Assembly: GCA_029974925.1 (NCBI GenBank)
Contig: JARKQH010000325.1
Coordinates: 1 to 45,506, forward strand
DNA length: 45,506 nt
Direction of reading: 5' to 3'
From: Verrucomicrobiota bacterium
GTDB taxonomy: Bacteria; Verrucomicrobiota; Verrucomicrobiia; Limisphaerales; UBA8199
Position numbers and translations under genes: made by a program. This document shows, piece after piece, positions 19,682-29,897 of this stretch; position 1 is the first letter of the stretch; each line of letters opens with the position of its first letter. Below the pieces are notes generated by a model that was not told the DNA's origin, ran no database searches, and was given only the letters and a program-made list of their open reading frames with translations.

Positions 19682-20893
19682 TTATCTCTGCATCAACTGC
19701 ATCACCAGCACCCCAATCGGCGTCCCGATAACGTAACCCCAAATCCCCACCAGGATGCCCGGCAAAACCAGCCGCGGCCATCCCGCCGAAATGGCCATGG
19801 CCGCCGCGCTGGGCGCCCCGCCCAGGTTCGCGTTTACCGACAACAGAATCTCCTCCAAGTTCAGCCGGAACAGCTTTCCCAAGCCGAGCGTGACCAACAG
19901 GTTGACCAGGGCAATAATGCCACAGAAGACAAAGAACAGAGGCGCCTGCATCAGGACCGCCTTGAGGCTGGCCGGCAGGCCAATGCAGAAGAGAAAGAGG
20001 TACAACATCAGCGTCCCCAATTCCTCCGGTCCGCTGATTCCAGCCAGGGGTCGGTGCAACAGCGTCGCTACGGTCAGCGAGACGGCGGTAATCAGCACAA
20101 AGGGGTTGGTGCACAGCACTTGCAGCATCTGAACCGGCAGGGTGGCACTCGAGACGTCTCCAAAGGCCGTGACAGCCAGTTTCTGCAACAGCCTTGCGCC
20201 CGCCACCACGACAAATGCCACCCCGAGCGCCTTGGCCATGTCCAGCAGGCCCATTTCTTTTCGTTGCCAATGCGCGGCCGCCAGGCTCCCGGCCTGCGCC
20301 GGATTCCGTTGCTGACAGTGGGGGTGGGGATACCACCGGCGAAAAAGCGCGCTCGCCGCCGCCGCCAGCAAAACGACAAACAGCACCGCCATGACGAAGT
20401 TGTCCGCCACAATCAGCGGGTCGGCGACACTGGCCGGCACTGAATAGCTTGTCTTGATTGCCATGAAGTTTACCGAACCGCCTGTGTAACTGGCCGCCAT
20501 CATGCCCGCCGCTTGCTCCAGAACCGGCGACGGCACCCGCCCCTTGAGCAAGCCCACCGCCACGACGGTCCCCACCACTGTTCCCACCACGCTCAGGTGA
20601 AAAGCCAAAAACAGCCGCCCCGTCGTGCGGACGATATGCACGATATTGGCACGGAACAGCAGCAACGGAATCGCCAGCGGCACCAGGTAGTTCTCCACAA
20701 AATCATAAGCGCGCGCCTGCGCCGGCATGACGCCTGCATTGGAAAGCACCATCGCGATTAACAGCGCCAGCACCGGGCCGCTGAGCCGCGCCGCCCATCG
20801 GAACCGTTGCTCGAGCCAGATCGCGAGGGCGGCCCCCGACATGATCAAGGCCCACAAGGTCCACGTATCCTCCGGAGAAACGAGTGCGTTCAT
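19682..20893 (-). CDS. DUF819 family integral membrane protein
   Basis: MNALVSPEDTWTLWALIMSGAALAIWLEQRFRWAARLSGPVLALLIAMVLSNAGVMP...VPLAIPLLLFRANI...GGSVNFMAIKTSYSVP is typical of DUF819/YjcL-like proteins. Start taken at 20893. Confidence 0.85.
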   Translation of the reverse strand: MNALVSPEDTWTLWALIMSGAALAIWLEQRFRWAARLSGPVLALLIAMVLSNAGVMPAQARAYDFVENYLVPLAIPLLLFRANIVHIVRTTGRLFLAFHLSVVGTVVGTVVAVGLLKGRVPSPVLEQAAGMMAASYTGGSVNFMAIKTSYSVPASVADPLIVADNFVMAVLFVVLLAAAASALFRRWYPHPHCQQRNPAQAGSLAAAHWQRKEMGLLDMAKALGVAFVVVAGARLLQKLAVTAFGDVSSATLPVQMLQVLCTNPFVLITAVSLTVATLLHRPLAGISGPEELGTLMLYLFLFCIGLPASLKAVLMQAPLFFVFCGIIALVNLLVTLGLGKLFRLNLEEILLSVNANLGGAPSAAAMAISAGWPRLVLPGILVGIWGYVIGTPIGVLVMQLMQR

Positions 20894-20934
20894 GCGAGCA
20901 TTCCCTGGTTGTGAGTCAAAAGAGAAGACGGGCA

Positions 20935-22614
20935 TCAACGCCGCTTGAGAACCATGTTGGCGAGGCTGACGTAACGCGGCCGGCCACGCCCGTTCCCGAG
21001 GAACACCAGGTGCTCATCCGCGTACAACCCCGGCGGGAAGGCGAAGACATGCCGGTTTACCGGTGTGAGGCGGTAGTCCACCATGTTCTCCGTCATGGCG
21101 TACAAATTCCCGTTCCGTTCGCTGATCACGAGCGGGATAAAGCAGGGGCCATAACTCCCCAGGCAACCCCGCCACGGAGTGGGAATCGAGCGCGGCAGTG
21201 CGGCAACCCGCTGGAACGTTTGCGGTCCCATCACAAACCCGCGGACCCGGCCATCCTCACCCATCTCAAACACCGCGGGTGTGGCGTCGTGCAGCCGGCT
21301 GTCCGCCAGAAACCGGCGCGGTTCCACGGGGGTAAAGCGGGTCGGTTGCCCGGAGATTTCACCCTTCAGCACCCCCTTGTCTGCGCTCAACTTCGCCCAG
21401 AAACTCTGCGATTCGTAGTCGCCCGCAAAAGCCGCCAGCTCGACTGCTGATAAACGGATTGGCGCAGGCGGTTTTGGCGGCTTTTCGCCGAGTTTTACCT
21501 CCAGCATCAGCGACAGTGCCAGGTTGGCCAGCTTCTGAATCCTCGCGTTGATGATGTCTTCGTTGCTCAGCACCACGACTCCGACTCTTTGCTCCAGCAG
21601 GAAAACCAACGACGAGGAATGGCCATACACGGCGCCATTGTGGCTCACACTCTGGTGCTGCCGAAACCGGCCCACCATGAACCCGAGACCAAAACCGGTT
21701 GCTTCCCCGGTCAACTGCGGCGTGAACATCTCGCGCAAAGTCTCGGGGCGGAGGATGCGGCCGCCGGTGGTTTCGCCTTCAGCAGCCAGCATGGCCACAA
21801 ACCGGCCGAGGTCCCCGGCGGTGGTGAACAGGTTGCCCGCCGCCACCGTTCCCAAATCGAACACGGGCGAGTGCCGCCGGAAAAATCCCCCTCGTCCATC
21901 CGCAACCTGCATATGCGAGGTGATCAGCCGTCCACGTGGGATTTCGCGCCGCGCCCAAAACGAGTTGGACATGCCCAGGGGCCTGAGAATCCTCTCGCGT
22001 TGGTAATCGCCGAAGGTTTTTCCCGCCCGCAACTCAACAACGCGACCGGCCAGAGTCGGTCCCGCATTCGAATACCGGGTTTTTGCGTTGGGCGGAGTCG
22101 GCAGCACGGCCCCCGCCAGGCTCTCCACCGTCCGCTTCATTCCCGGCTCCGTGTCGTCGAAATAGCCGCCAACGGGAGGCTCTCGAATCAGACCCGAGCG
22201 GTGACTCAGCACCTGCCTCAGGGTGACAGGGAGGGCATTGCTGAACGGCACCACCGGCACCAAGCCCGGCGCAAAACGCTCGAGCGGAGCATCCAGCGTC
22301 AACTCGCCTTCCTCCACCATTTGCATCACAGCAATCGCCGTGAACAGCTTCGAAATCGAGCCGCACCGAAACACACTTTCGGCCTTCGCCTCGCCAAAAC
22401 CTTCGACCCAAACCGTTCGCCGATCGTCCACCAGCGCAATCGCGATTCCCCCGATTCCCCATTCTCCCATTTCCTCCCTCACCGCAACGGCGAGCTGTTG
22501 AATCGCGTTCCTGTAATCCGGCGGTTGAGCTCGTCCCCATTCCTCCCCTAACGAGCCTCCAGCCAAAGCGGCGACGGCGACGCAGAGAGTCCATTTCCAT
22601 TTCAGGTTTTGCAT
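20935..22614 (-). CDS. Class C beta-lactamase-like serine hydrolase (PF00144 family)
   Basis: SxxK motif FRCGSISKLFTAIAVMQ, YxN motif TRYSNAG, LSHRSGLI and HNGAVYGHSSSLVF. Signal peptide MQNLKWKWTLCVAVAALAGG from start 22614. Confidence 0.88.
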   Translation of the reverse strand: MQNLKWKWTLCVAVAALAGGSLGEEWGRAQPPDYRNAIQQLAVAVREEMGEWGIGGIAIALVDDRRTVWVEGFGEAKAESVFRCGSISKLFTAIAVMQMVEEGELTLDAPLERFAPGLVPVVPFSNALPVTLRQVLSHRSGLIREPPVGGYFDDTEPGMKRTVESLAGAVLPTPPNAKTRYSNAGPTLAGRVVELRAGKTFGDYQRERILRPLGMSNSFWARREIPRGRLITSHMQVADGRGGFFRRHSPVFDLGTVAAGNLFTTAGDLGRFVAMLAAEGETTGGRILRPETLREMFTPQLTGEATGFGLGFMVGRFRQHQSVSHNGAVYGHSSSLVFLLEQRVGVVVLSNEDIINARIQKLANLALSLMLEVKLGEKPPKPPAPIRLSAVELAAFAGDYESQSFWAKLSADKGVLKGEISGQPTRFTPVEPRRFLADSRLHDATPAVFEMGEDGRVRGFVMGPQTFQRVAALPRSIPTPWRGCLGSYGPCFIPLVISERNGNLYAMTENMVDYRLTPVNRHVFAFPPGLYADEHLVFLGNGRGRPRYVSLANMVLKRR

Positions 22615-22943
22615 AGGCTTTGGTGTTAACCATTGACTATTCGACGCGTCGGCGCCAGAAAAACCCTCCGGCCCTCGAGCCCTCGGGGGGCGAACCGTCT
22701 CGTCCCACGGGTATCCAGGCGTGCGGTAGTCTTGTCCGGCGGGTCGAGCGGCTGCGGTTCGTTGGCCCAACTCCGGAGTTGATTTCTGCACCCCCTCGCC
22801 TAATCTCACTCCATAACCTGAATTCAACCCGGAGGAGAAGCTCTGGTGCGCCAATCCTTTGGGCGCGGCGGGGGGAGTTCCCTGCCGGGAATGAAACTCA
22901 AACCGTGCTTCGGCTCATATCGCTGGTGCGGCAACCGAGATCC

Positions 22944-23651
22944 ATGATGAAACTCGTGAACTCAAAAAGCACCTTGTCCTCGCTCTTGGTCCTGCTGGCC
23001 TTGGGAGTCTGTTCCTGTTCCCGGATGCAACCTGTCTCCAGCTCCAATCCGGCAGGCTGGCGCGACCGCTTTGAGGTGAACAAAACCGCCCTCGCCCCCA
23101 CCGGTAACAATGCTTGGTTCCCCCTCCAACCCGGACGGGTCCTGAAACTCGCCCATGAGGGCGAACGACTCACCCTGACGGTCCTGCCGGAAACCCGGAT
23201 CGTGGACGGAGTTGTCACTGCCGTGCTGGAAGAGCGGGAGGAGAAAAATGGCCAGCTCGTCGAGGTGTCGCGCAATTATTTCGCCACGGACCCTGCCACC
23301 CGCGACGTCTATTACTTTGGCGAGGACGTGGATAATTACAAAGAAGGCAGAATTGTGAGCCACAACAGCGCCTGGCTGGCGGAGCAGGGGGGCGCTCGCT
23401 TTGGCCTGTTCTTGCCGGGAACGCCGCGGGTTGGCGACAAGTTCTATCAGGAAATCGCGCCCCAGGTAGCCATGGACCGAGCGGAAATCGTTTCCCTTGA
23501 TGAAACAGTGACAACTCCCGCCGGGACCTTCCATCACTGTTTGCACGTGCGCGAAACCACCCCCCTCGAACCTGGTGTCAGCCACAAGTACTTCGCCCCC
23601 GGCATCGGCCTGATCAAGGACGACGAGTTCGAGTTGGTTCAAAAGCCGTAA
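22944..23651 (+). CDS. Putative lipoprotein of unknown function (235 aa)
   Basis: MMKLVNSKSTLSSLLVLLALGVCSCS has a lipobox-like LGVC/S. No recognised domain. Confidence 0.7.
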   Translation: MMKLVNSKSTLSSLLVLLALGVCSCSRMQPVSSSNPAGWRDRFEVNKTALAPTGNNAWFPLQPGRVLKLAHEGERLTLTVLPETRIVDGVVTAVLEEREEKNGQLVEVSRNYFATDPATRDVYYFGEDVDNYKEGRIVSHNSAWLAEQGGARFGLFLPGTPRVGDKFYQEIAPQVAMDRAEIVSLDETVTTPAGTFHHCLHVRETTPLEPGVSHKYFAPGIGLIKDDEFELVQKP

Positions 23652-23689
23652 GTGCTGCGCTGCCTGGTGGACCGCAGCCTTCGCTTCGG

Positions 23690-24718
23690 TCAGCGGGGCG
23701 GGCCGCCGAACTCCACTCTGGGCCAGCCTTCCGCCGTCCAGGTCAGCCGCGCGATGCCCAGTGTCTTGGCGCCCCGCCGGTCGCCGTCGTAATAGTGGTA
23801 GCTCATGTACTCTTGCCCCTCGCGAGTGAAGAAACCGGCGTGCCCCGGCCCGATTCGCGGTCCCTGACTGTCCAGCACCAAGGTACCGCCGCCGCGCAGC
23901 AGGTCCTTCCCTTCCCGGTCCAAGTACGGACCGGTCGGCAGGCGGCTCCGTCCCACGCGAATGTTGTAAGTGCTGTTTGTGCCGCGGCAGCAGAGTCCCC
24001 AGTTCAAAAACAAATAGTAGTAACCGTCCCGTTGATGCATCGCGGCCGCCTCAATTTCATTCTTCCAAGCCAGCCCGACCGGCGGCGCATTCGTGTCCAG
24101 CCTCTTGCCCGTCGCCGGATCGAGCTCAACCAGCTTGATTCCGCCCCAGAACGATCCAAATACAAGCCACAATCGCCCGTCCGACGCCAGCATCACCGCG
24201 GGGTCAATCGCGTTGAAATCGTCCCCGCGCCTGGACTGAACCACCACCCCGCAATCCACCCAACCAAACGCCGGATCGGCTGGATTCAGCGTCGCGTTGG
24301 TAGCCAGCCCGATTGCCGAGACCTGCGAACCCCACGTCGAAACGGAGTAATACAGCAGGTATCGTCCGTTCAAGTGGATCACATCCGGCGCCCAAAAATG
24401 CCCGCGAAAGCCAGGAACCGCTTCGGCTGTCCAAGCCGGCGCGTTGGTAAACACGCGCGGCCCAGGCTCCCACGTTACCGTGTCGGCCGAGTGACGCGAA
24501 CTGATGCCCATGCCCGTCGCAAACAACCAATAACGGCCTTCGCACCGAACAATCCGGGACGGATCATGTACTGACCGGTCCCCCTCAGCCCAAGGTGCCG
24601 TCCCGCCTGCGGGCGCTGCTTCGGCGTCGGCGAGGGCACCAACCAGCACTACTGCCAGCAACCAAGCGACCTTGTTTGCCAGAGAGGGAGCGTTAGTGAT
24701 GGTTTTGAGGCGTTTCAT
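23690..24718 (-). CDS. Glycoside hydrolase family 43, arabinan endo-1,5-alpha-L-arabinosidase-like
   Basis: SVHDPSRIVRCEGRYWLFATG, GHFWAPDVIHLNGRYLLYYSVS, NAIDPAVMLASDGRLWLVFGSFWGGI, GPGHAGFF match the GH43 five-bladed propeller. Start MKRLKT at 24718. Confidence 0.9.
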   Translation of the reverse strand: MKRLKTITNAPSLANKVAWLLAVVLVGALADAEAAPAGGTAPWAEGDRSVHDPSRIVRCEGRYWLFATGMGISSRHSADTVTWEPGPRVFTNAPAWTAEAVPGFRGHFWAPDVIHLNGRYLLYYSVSTWGSQVSAIGLATNATLNPADPAFGWVDCGVVVQSRRGDDFNAIDPAVMLASDGRLWLVFGSFWGGIKLVELDPATGKRLDTNAPPVGLAWKNEIEAAAMHQRDGYYYLFLNWGLCCRGTNSTYNIRVGRSRLPTGPYLDREGKDLLRGGGTLVLDSQGPRIGPGHAGFFTREGQEYMSYHYYDGDRRGAKTLGIARLTWTAEGWPRVEFGGPPR

Positions 24719-24837
24719 AGTGGAATCCAGTGTTTCTGACGTTCTGATTACAGCGAGAACGGGCGCAAGGACGCTGAAAGCAAACGGTTTTGCGCTGAAA
24801 CAGGCAAACTCAAGTAACTTAGTCAAAATAATAAAAA

Positions 24838-24867
24838 TTCACTTGCTCTCACCTGAGAGTTGGTGAA
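24838..24867. promoter_or_regulatory. Symmetric two-block inverted repeat upstream of cysK
   Basis: TTCAC-ttg-CTCTC-acct-GAGAG-ttg-GTGAA: two perfect 5-bp blocks in matched spacing, 56 bp before the cysK ATG, in the divergent cysK/GH43 intergenic region. Confidence 0.5.
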
Positions 24868-24922
24868 CATTTGTCCCAAATTCGACAAACTGATAGGAAT
24901 TATCTTAAACGAATTAGCGAGT

Positions 24923-25906
24923 ATGGGACGCATTTACAACAACATTGTTGAAACGGTAGGCAACACGCCATTGGTCAGGCTGAACCGGGTGACGGAGGGT
25001 TTGCATGCCACGATTCTGCTCAAGTGCGAGTTTTTCAATCCACTGGGCAGCGTGAAGGACCGCATCGGAATGTCAATGATCGAGGACGCTGAGCGGAAGG
25101 GAATACTCAAGAAGGATACGGTTATCATCGAGCCAACGAGCGGCAACACGGGCATCGCGCTGGCGTTTGTAGCTGCCGCCAAAGGTTATCAGTTGATTCT
25201 CACAATGCCCGAAACGATGTCACTGGAGCGGCGCACGTTGCTGGCCATGCTCGGCGCCAGGCTGGTGCTGACGCCGGGAACCGAAGGCATGAAAGGCGCC
25301 ATCGCCCGCGCCGAACAACTGGCCAAGGAAACCCCCAACTCGTGGATTCCCCAGCAGTTCGAGAACGAGGCCAACCCCGCCATCCATGCCAAGACCACGG
25401 CGGAGGAAATCTGGCGTGATACCGACGGCAAGGTTGACATTCTGGTCGCGGCTGTGGGCACGGGCGGAACCATCACCGGTTGCACCGAAGTGATCAAATC
25501 CCGCAAACCGTCGTTCCAAGCCATCGCCGTCGAGCCCAAGGATTCCCCGGTCATCTCCCAAACTTTGGCCGGGCAGCCGCTCAAACCCGGCCCGCACAAG
25601 ATTCAAGGCACGGGCGCCGGTTTTATTCCAAAGAATCTGCACCTTAAGGACGCCAAAGGGAACCCGCAGATTGTCGAGTGCATTCAGGTGTCCAACGATG
25701 ACGCTTTTGCCATGGCGCGGCGCCTGGCCAAGGAGGAGGGCATCCTTGCCGGCATTTCCTCCGGCGCCAATGTCTGGGCAGCCATTGAAGTGGCCAAACG
25801 CCCGGAAAACAAAGGCAAAATGATCGTAACGGTCGCCTGCTCCACCGGCGAGCGTTACCTCAGTACTCCCCTCGCAGCCGAAGCGCGCGCCCAGGTCGGC
25901 GGCTGA
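24923..25906 (+). CDS. cysK: Cysteine synthase A (PLP-dependent)
   Basis: [69 protein letters not shown]. Confidence 0.95.
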   Translation: MGRIYNNIVETVGNTPLVRLNRVTEGLHATILLKCEFFNPLGSVKDRIGMSMIEDAERKGILKKDTVIIEPTSGNTGIALAFVAAAKGYQLILTMPETMSLERRTLLAMLGARLVLTPGTEGMKGAIARAEQLAKETPNSWIPQQFENEANPAIHAKTTAEEIWRDTDGKVDILVAAVGTGGTITGCTEVIKSRKPSFQAIAVEPKDSPVISQTLAGQPLKPGPHKIQGTGAGFIPKNLHLKDAKGNPQIVECIQVSNDDAFAMARRLAKEEGILAGISSGANVWAAIEVAKRPENKGKMIVTVACSTGERYLSTPLAAEARAQVGG

Positions 25907-25949
25907 GCCGAGGTTGACGCCTCCGTCATTTTCGCGTTAGCCTGTCTTC

Positions 25950-26216
25950 ATGGCTAATGCGAGCAGAAAGAAGAGCCGGCGAAAAGCCGTCATGGTCGGC
26001 GTCGGTCTCGACTCCGACGGTCACAAACGGCTGACCACCGGCCCGAACTTCGTGCTTGTCGGGGGAACCGAGGAGACCCACGAGGTCATGACCGAGAAGG
26101 TCGTCAAAATCAATGAAAAACTCAACGCCCGGGGCAAGTCCCTCGATGAGGTAAGCGGCGAGGAGTTTGACGACATCGCCCATTCCGTCGGCCTCAAGCG
26201 ACAGCCTCCGGAATAA
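25950..26216 (+). CDS. Conserved-looking small hypothetical protein (88 aa)
   Basis: Lys/Arg-rich N-terminus MANASRKKSRRKAVMVGVGLDSDGHKRLTTGPNFVLVGGTEETHEVMTEKVVKINEKL. Complete ORF in a clean intergenic slot, no recognised family. Confidence 0.6.
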   Translation: MANASRKKSRRKAVMVGVGLDSDGHKRLTTGPNFVLVGGTEETHEVMTEKVVKINEKLNARGKSLDEVSGEEFDDIAHSVGLKRQPPE

Positions 26217-26297
26217 ACCCGGCGCGGGCGATTTGTCCTTTTGACGCTTGCCCCGTTGCGCGGCTGGGGTGACTGATGGTATTGTTTAGGAACTGGA

Positions 26298-26678
26298 ATG
26301 ACACCGCCTGAACCCAGTTCATACCTTGTCCTGGCGCTGCTGCTGGTCGCCGCCCTGCTGTTTGGGCTCACGCCGCTGGCGCTGGCGTGGCTTTGGGCCC
26401 GGTTTTTTTCCCCCGCCAAGCCCGGCCCCACGAAGCACGCCATTTACGAATGCGGCTTGGAATCGCGCGGTGACGCCTGGATCCAGTTCCGGTCCGGCTA
26501 TTATCTTTACGCAATTTTGTTTCTGATTTTCGACGTCGAGACGGTCTTCCTCCTTCCCTTTGCGGTCGCGTTCGGCGGCCTTTCGATCGGCGGGTTCGTG
26601 GCCATGATGGTTTTTATCCTCCTGCTGGCCGAGGGCCTCGTATGGGCCTGGCAAAAAGGCGTGCTGGCCTGGAAGTGA
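26298..26678 (+). CDS. nuoA: NADH-quinone oxidoreductase subunit A
   Basis: [43 protein letters not shown]. Confidence 0.95.
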   Translation: MTPPEPSSYLVLALLLVAALLFGLTPLALAWLWARFFSPAKPGPTKHAIYECGLESRGDAWIQFRSGYYLYAILFLIFDVETVFLLPFAVAFGGLSIGGFVAMMVFILLLAEGLVWAWQKGVLAWK

Positions 26679-26698
26679 GAATTTCCGCCCCCCCGGCC

Positions 26699-27319
26699 AT
26701 GATGGACGAAGGATTACGCAGCGAACTGGGCAAGCAGGGGATTTTCACCACCACGCTCGAGGAGCTTTACAACTGGGGCCGCAAAAACTCCGTGTGGCCA
26801 CTCGGCTTCGGCCTGGCGTGCTGCGCCATTGAGATGATTGCGGCTTCCATGGCCCGGTGGGACCTCGCCCGCTTTGGCGCGGAAGTCTTCCGTCCCTCCC
26901 CGCGGCAGGCGGACCTGATGATTGTAGCCGGCACCGTCACCAAGAAAATGGCTCCGCAGGTGGTGCGGCTTTACAACCAGATGCCCGAGCCGAAATACGT
27001 CATTGCCATGGGCGCCTGCGCCATTTCCGGCGGCCCCTTCAAGCAGGGCTACAATGTCCTCAAGGGTATTGACCGCTACATCCCCGTGGACGTGCATATT
27101 CCAGGCTGCCCACCCCGGCCCGAAGCGTTGCTCCACGCCTTCATGAAGTTGCAGCAACTCATTGACGCGCAGGCGCTCACGGGAGGCAGCCGGCCCCGCC
27201 ATCTCCTCCCTGAGGCGCCTTCCGAATTCCTGGTGCCGGAATACGGCCCCCACGACCTCGAGCCCCCGAAGAACCCGGACGTCTGGTGCCCGCCCGTCGT
27301 CGGTGGGCGGGAAACTTGA
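26699..27319 (+). CDS. nuoB: NADH-quinone oxidoreductase subunit B
   Basis: [49 protein letters not shown]...[10 protein letters not shown]...[16 protein letters not shown]. Confidence 0.96.
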   Translation: MMDEGLRSELGKQGIFTTTLEELYNWGRKNSVWPLGFGLACCAIEMIAASMARWDLARFGAEVFRPSPRQADLMIVAGTVTKKMAPQVVRLYNQMPEPKYVIAMGACAISGGPFKQGYNVLKGIDRYIPVDVHIPGCPPRPEALLHAFMKLQQLIDAQALTGGSRPRHLLPEAPSEFLVPEYGPHDLEPPKNPDVWCPPVVGGRET

Positions 27320-27344
27320 GACCCCGCTTCAGGACCTCCACACC

Positions 27345-27986
27345 ATGGAATCGCTTGAACAGCTCAAGGCTCGCCTGGCTCAAGCCCTGCCCGCCGCCCG
27401 GCTCGAGTTGGTCCCCAACGACAGCCCGGCGGGGCAACCCTCACTCCTGGTCAACAAGGAGGCCGCACTGGAGGTCGCCCGTTTCTTGCGCGATGACGCC
27501 CGCCTCAGGCTCGATTATGTGTCGAACGTCACCGGTGTGGATTGGCTCGACACCGCCGTGACCCGCAAAGTGCGGTCCAGGCAGGTCATTGAAGGCATCG
27601 AACGCGAAATCGAACAAACCTTCGAGGAGAAGAAGCCCGGCTTTCTGGAGGTTGTCTATCATCTTTATTCGATGGAGCTCAAACACGGCCCCTTGGTGCT
27701 CCGCCTGCGCACCGGGAACCGCTCGCACGACATCCATCTGCCCTCCCTGACCCCGGTCTGGCGCGGGGCCGAGTTTCAGGAACGCGAAGTGTTCGATCTC
27801 TATGGCGTCGTGTTTGACGGCCATCCCGATTTGCGCCGCATCTTGATGTGGGACGAATTCCAGGATTTTCCCATGCGCAAGGATTACGTGGGGCCCGACG
27901 ACTTCGAATACGAGCCGACCGCCCATGGCGAGGTGCTCGAACGAGCGCGCCGGCATGAGCAGTCCCCGGAGGTGCCGCGCCCGTGA
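27345..27986 (+). CDS. nuoC: NADH-quinone oxidoreductase subunit C
   Basis: [45 protein letters not shown]. Confidence 0.94.
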   Translation: MESLEQLKARLAQALPAARLELVPNDSPAGQPSLLVNKEAALEVARFLRDDARLRLDYVSNVTGVDWLDTAVTRKVRSRQVIEGIEREIEQTFEEKKPGFLEVVYHLYSMELKHGPLVLRLRTGNRSHDIHLPSLTPVWRGAEFQEREVFDLYGVVFDGHPDLRRILMWDEFQDFPMRKDYVGPDDFEYEPTAHGEVLERARRHEQSPEVPRP

Positions 27987-29170
27987 CTGCCGCCGAGTCC
28001 ATCCCGTCTCCCATGACCGCCGGAAAAAATTATGAGTTGCGCCCCAAAACGGCGCGCGCGGGTGAACCGGAAGCCGGCCTGCTCGAAATCTCCATGGGGC
28101 CGCAACACCCCTCGACTCACGGGGTTTTCCGCATGGACGTCGTTCTGGACGGGGAACGGGTCGTCAAGCTCAAGCCGGTGTTCGGGTACCTGCATCGGAA
28201 CCATGAGAAAATTGGCGAGACGACCACCTACCTGGGGTCGCTCCCCTACACCGACCGGCTGGATTATTTCTGCTCGCTCACGAACAACTGGGCGTATTGC
28301 CTGACGGTGGAGAAACTCGCCGGCCTTCAGCCACCCGAGCGCGCGGAATACATTCGCGTCATCACGGCCGAGCTGACCCGCCTGCAGAATCATACCTGCC
28401 TGGCGGGTTTCCTTCTGCAGGACATGGGGGCCTCCGGCACCCCATTGATGTATGCCTTTCGCGAGCGGGAAAAAATTCTCGATCTGTTCGAGTCGCTGAC
28501 CGGTGCCCGCATGATGTGCAATTACTTCCGCTTCGGCGGCTGCCGTTGCGACCTCCCGCCGGGCTGGCTCGATGCCGTCCGCCGCCTCGTTGACGGATTC
28601 CCCCGGTTTCTCGACGAGTACGAGCGCCTGCTCAATGAGAATGAGATTCTCATGTCGCGCACCCAGGGGGTGGGGGTGCTTCCGGCCAACCTTGCGGTGA
28701 ATGCCAGCATAACCGGCCCCATGCTCCGCGCCAGCGGCGTTAATTACGACATCCGAAAGGTTGACCGGTACGGCATCTACGACCGTTTTTCCTTCCGGGT
28801 TCCCCTCGGCGATCAGGGCGACGTTTACGACCGGTACCTGGTCCGCATGCTGGAGATGCGCGAATCCTTGAAGATTCTGGACCAGGCCCTCCGCGACATT
28901 CCCGAAGGCCCGATCTTGGATCCCAAGGCCAGGCTCCGCGGCTTTCGCCCCAAACCGGGGGAAGCCTACGGCCGGATTGAAGCCCCCAAAGGCGAGCTTG
29001 GTTTCTACCTTATCAGCGACGGCTCGCCCAATCCCTACCGCTACCGCGTTCGCCCCCCCAGTTTCATCAACCTGACCGTGCTGGAGGATATGTGCCTCGG
29101 CCACCACGTTGCCGATGTCGTCATTATCCTTGGTAGTGTGGATATTGTGCTTGGCGAGGTGGACCGCTAG
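27983..29170 (+). CDS. nuoD: NADH-quinone oxidoreductase subunit D
   Basis: [23 protein letters not shown]...[15 protein letters not shown] start overlaps the nuoC stop (GTGA). Confidence 0.95.
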   Translation: MTAAESIPSPMTAGKNYELRPKTARAGEPEAGLLEISMGPQHPSTHGVFRMDVVLDGERVVKLKPVFGYLHRNHEKIGETTTYLGSLPYTDRLDYFCSLTNNWAYCLTVEKLAGLQPPERAEYIRVITAELTRLQNHTCLAGFLLQDMGASGTPLMYAFREREKILDLFESLTGARMMCNYFRFGGCRCDLPPGWLDAVRRLVDGFPRFLDEYERLLNENEILMSRTQGVGVLPANLAVNASITGPMLRASGVNYDIRKVDRYGIYDRFSFRVPLGDQGDVYDRYLVRMLEMRESLKILDQALRDIPEGPILDPKARLRGFRPKPGEAYGRIEAPKGELGFYLISDGSPNPYRYRVRPPSFINLTVLEDMCLGHHVADVVIILGSVDIVLGEVDR

Positions 29171-29188
29171 CTGGGGCAAAAACAATTT

Positions 29189-29797
29189 ATGCTTGGCGAA
29201 GGAATCATCAAAGGTTTGGCCGAAACCGGCCGGAATTTTCTCGGCAGCTACTTCGAGCCGGACCGCCTGGTGACCGTCCAATACCCCGAAGAACGGTTGC
29301 CCGCGCCAGAAACCGCCCGCACCTTCCCCTTCCTCGTTTACGACGGCGACGATTGGCAAAAAGGCTTGCGCTGTGTGGCCTGCCAGATTTGCGAGAAGGA
29401 GTGCCCGCCCCAATGCATCTATATCGTCAAGGACATCACCAAGAAACCCGATTACATCGGCAAACTGCAATTCCAGCCGAAGGTCTTTGACATTGATCTG
29501 TCGGTGTGCATGAGCTGCCAAATTTGTGTGGAGGTTTGCCCTTTCGATGCCATCAAAATGGACGTCGAATTCGAGTTGAGCACGACGGACCGCTTTGGCC
29601 GGTTGCTGCTCCACAAGGCGGAACTGGCCAAACCCAACGAGTACTATCACAAGATTCATCCCGCCGAAGCGGCCGAGGTGGACGCCCGCCTGGCCGCTGA
29701 AAAGGCCAAGGCACTCGCCAAAACCCAGGCCGACGCCGCGGGCAAGTCCGTCTCGCCCAAACCCGCGCTCAAACCGCTGGCACCGGCGTCCGGGTGA
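29189..29797 (+). CDS. nuoI: NADH-quinone oxidoreductase subunit I (2x[4Fe-4S])
   Basis: CVACQICEKECPPQCIYI and CMSCQICVEVCPFDAIKM. Confidence 0.94.
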   Translation: MLGEGIIKGLAETGRNFLGSYFEPDRLVTVQYPEERLPAPETARTFPFLVYDGDDWQKGLRCVACQICEKECPPQCIYIVKDITKKPDYIGKLQFQPKVFDIDLSVCMSCQICVEVCPFDAIKMDVEFELSTTDRFGRLLLHKAELAKPNEYYHKIHPAEAAEVDARLAAEKAKALAKTQADAAGKSVSPKPALKPLAPASG

Positions 29798-29897
29798 TGT
29801 CCAACCCTCGCTTGCTGCGGATTCAAACCTGCGTCATAATTGACTTCAATCAACTTCCGACCAGGCGGTTTGATATTAAGGTCGGCCGGGTTGGGTG

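Noticed and set aside
27884-29659. 591-aa minus-strand ORF opposite nuoD/nuoI
   Set aside because: Antisense of highly conserved complex I genes.
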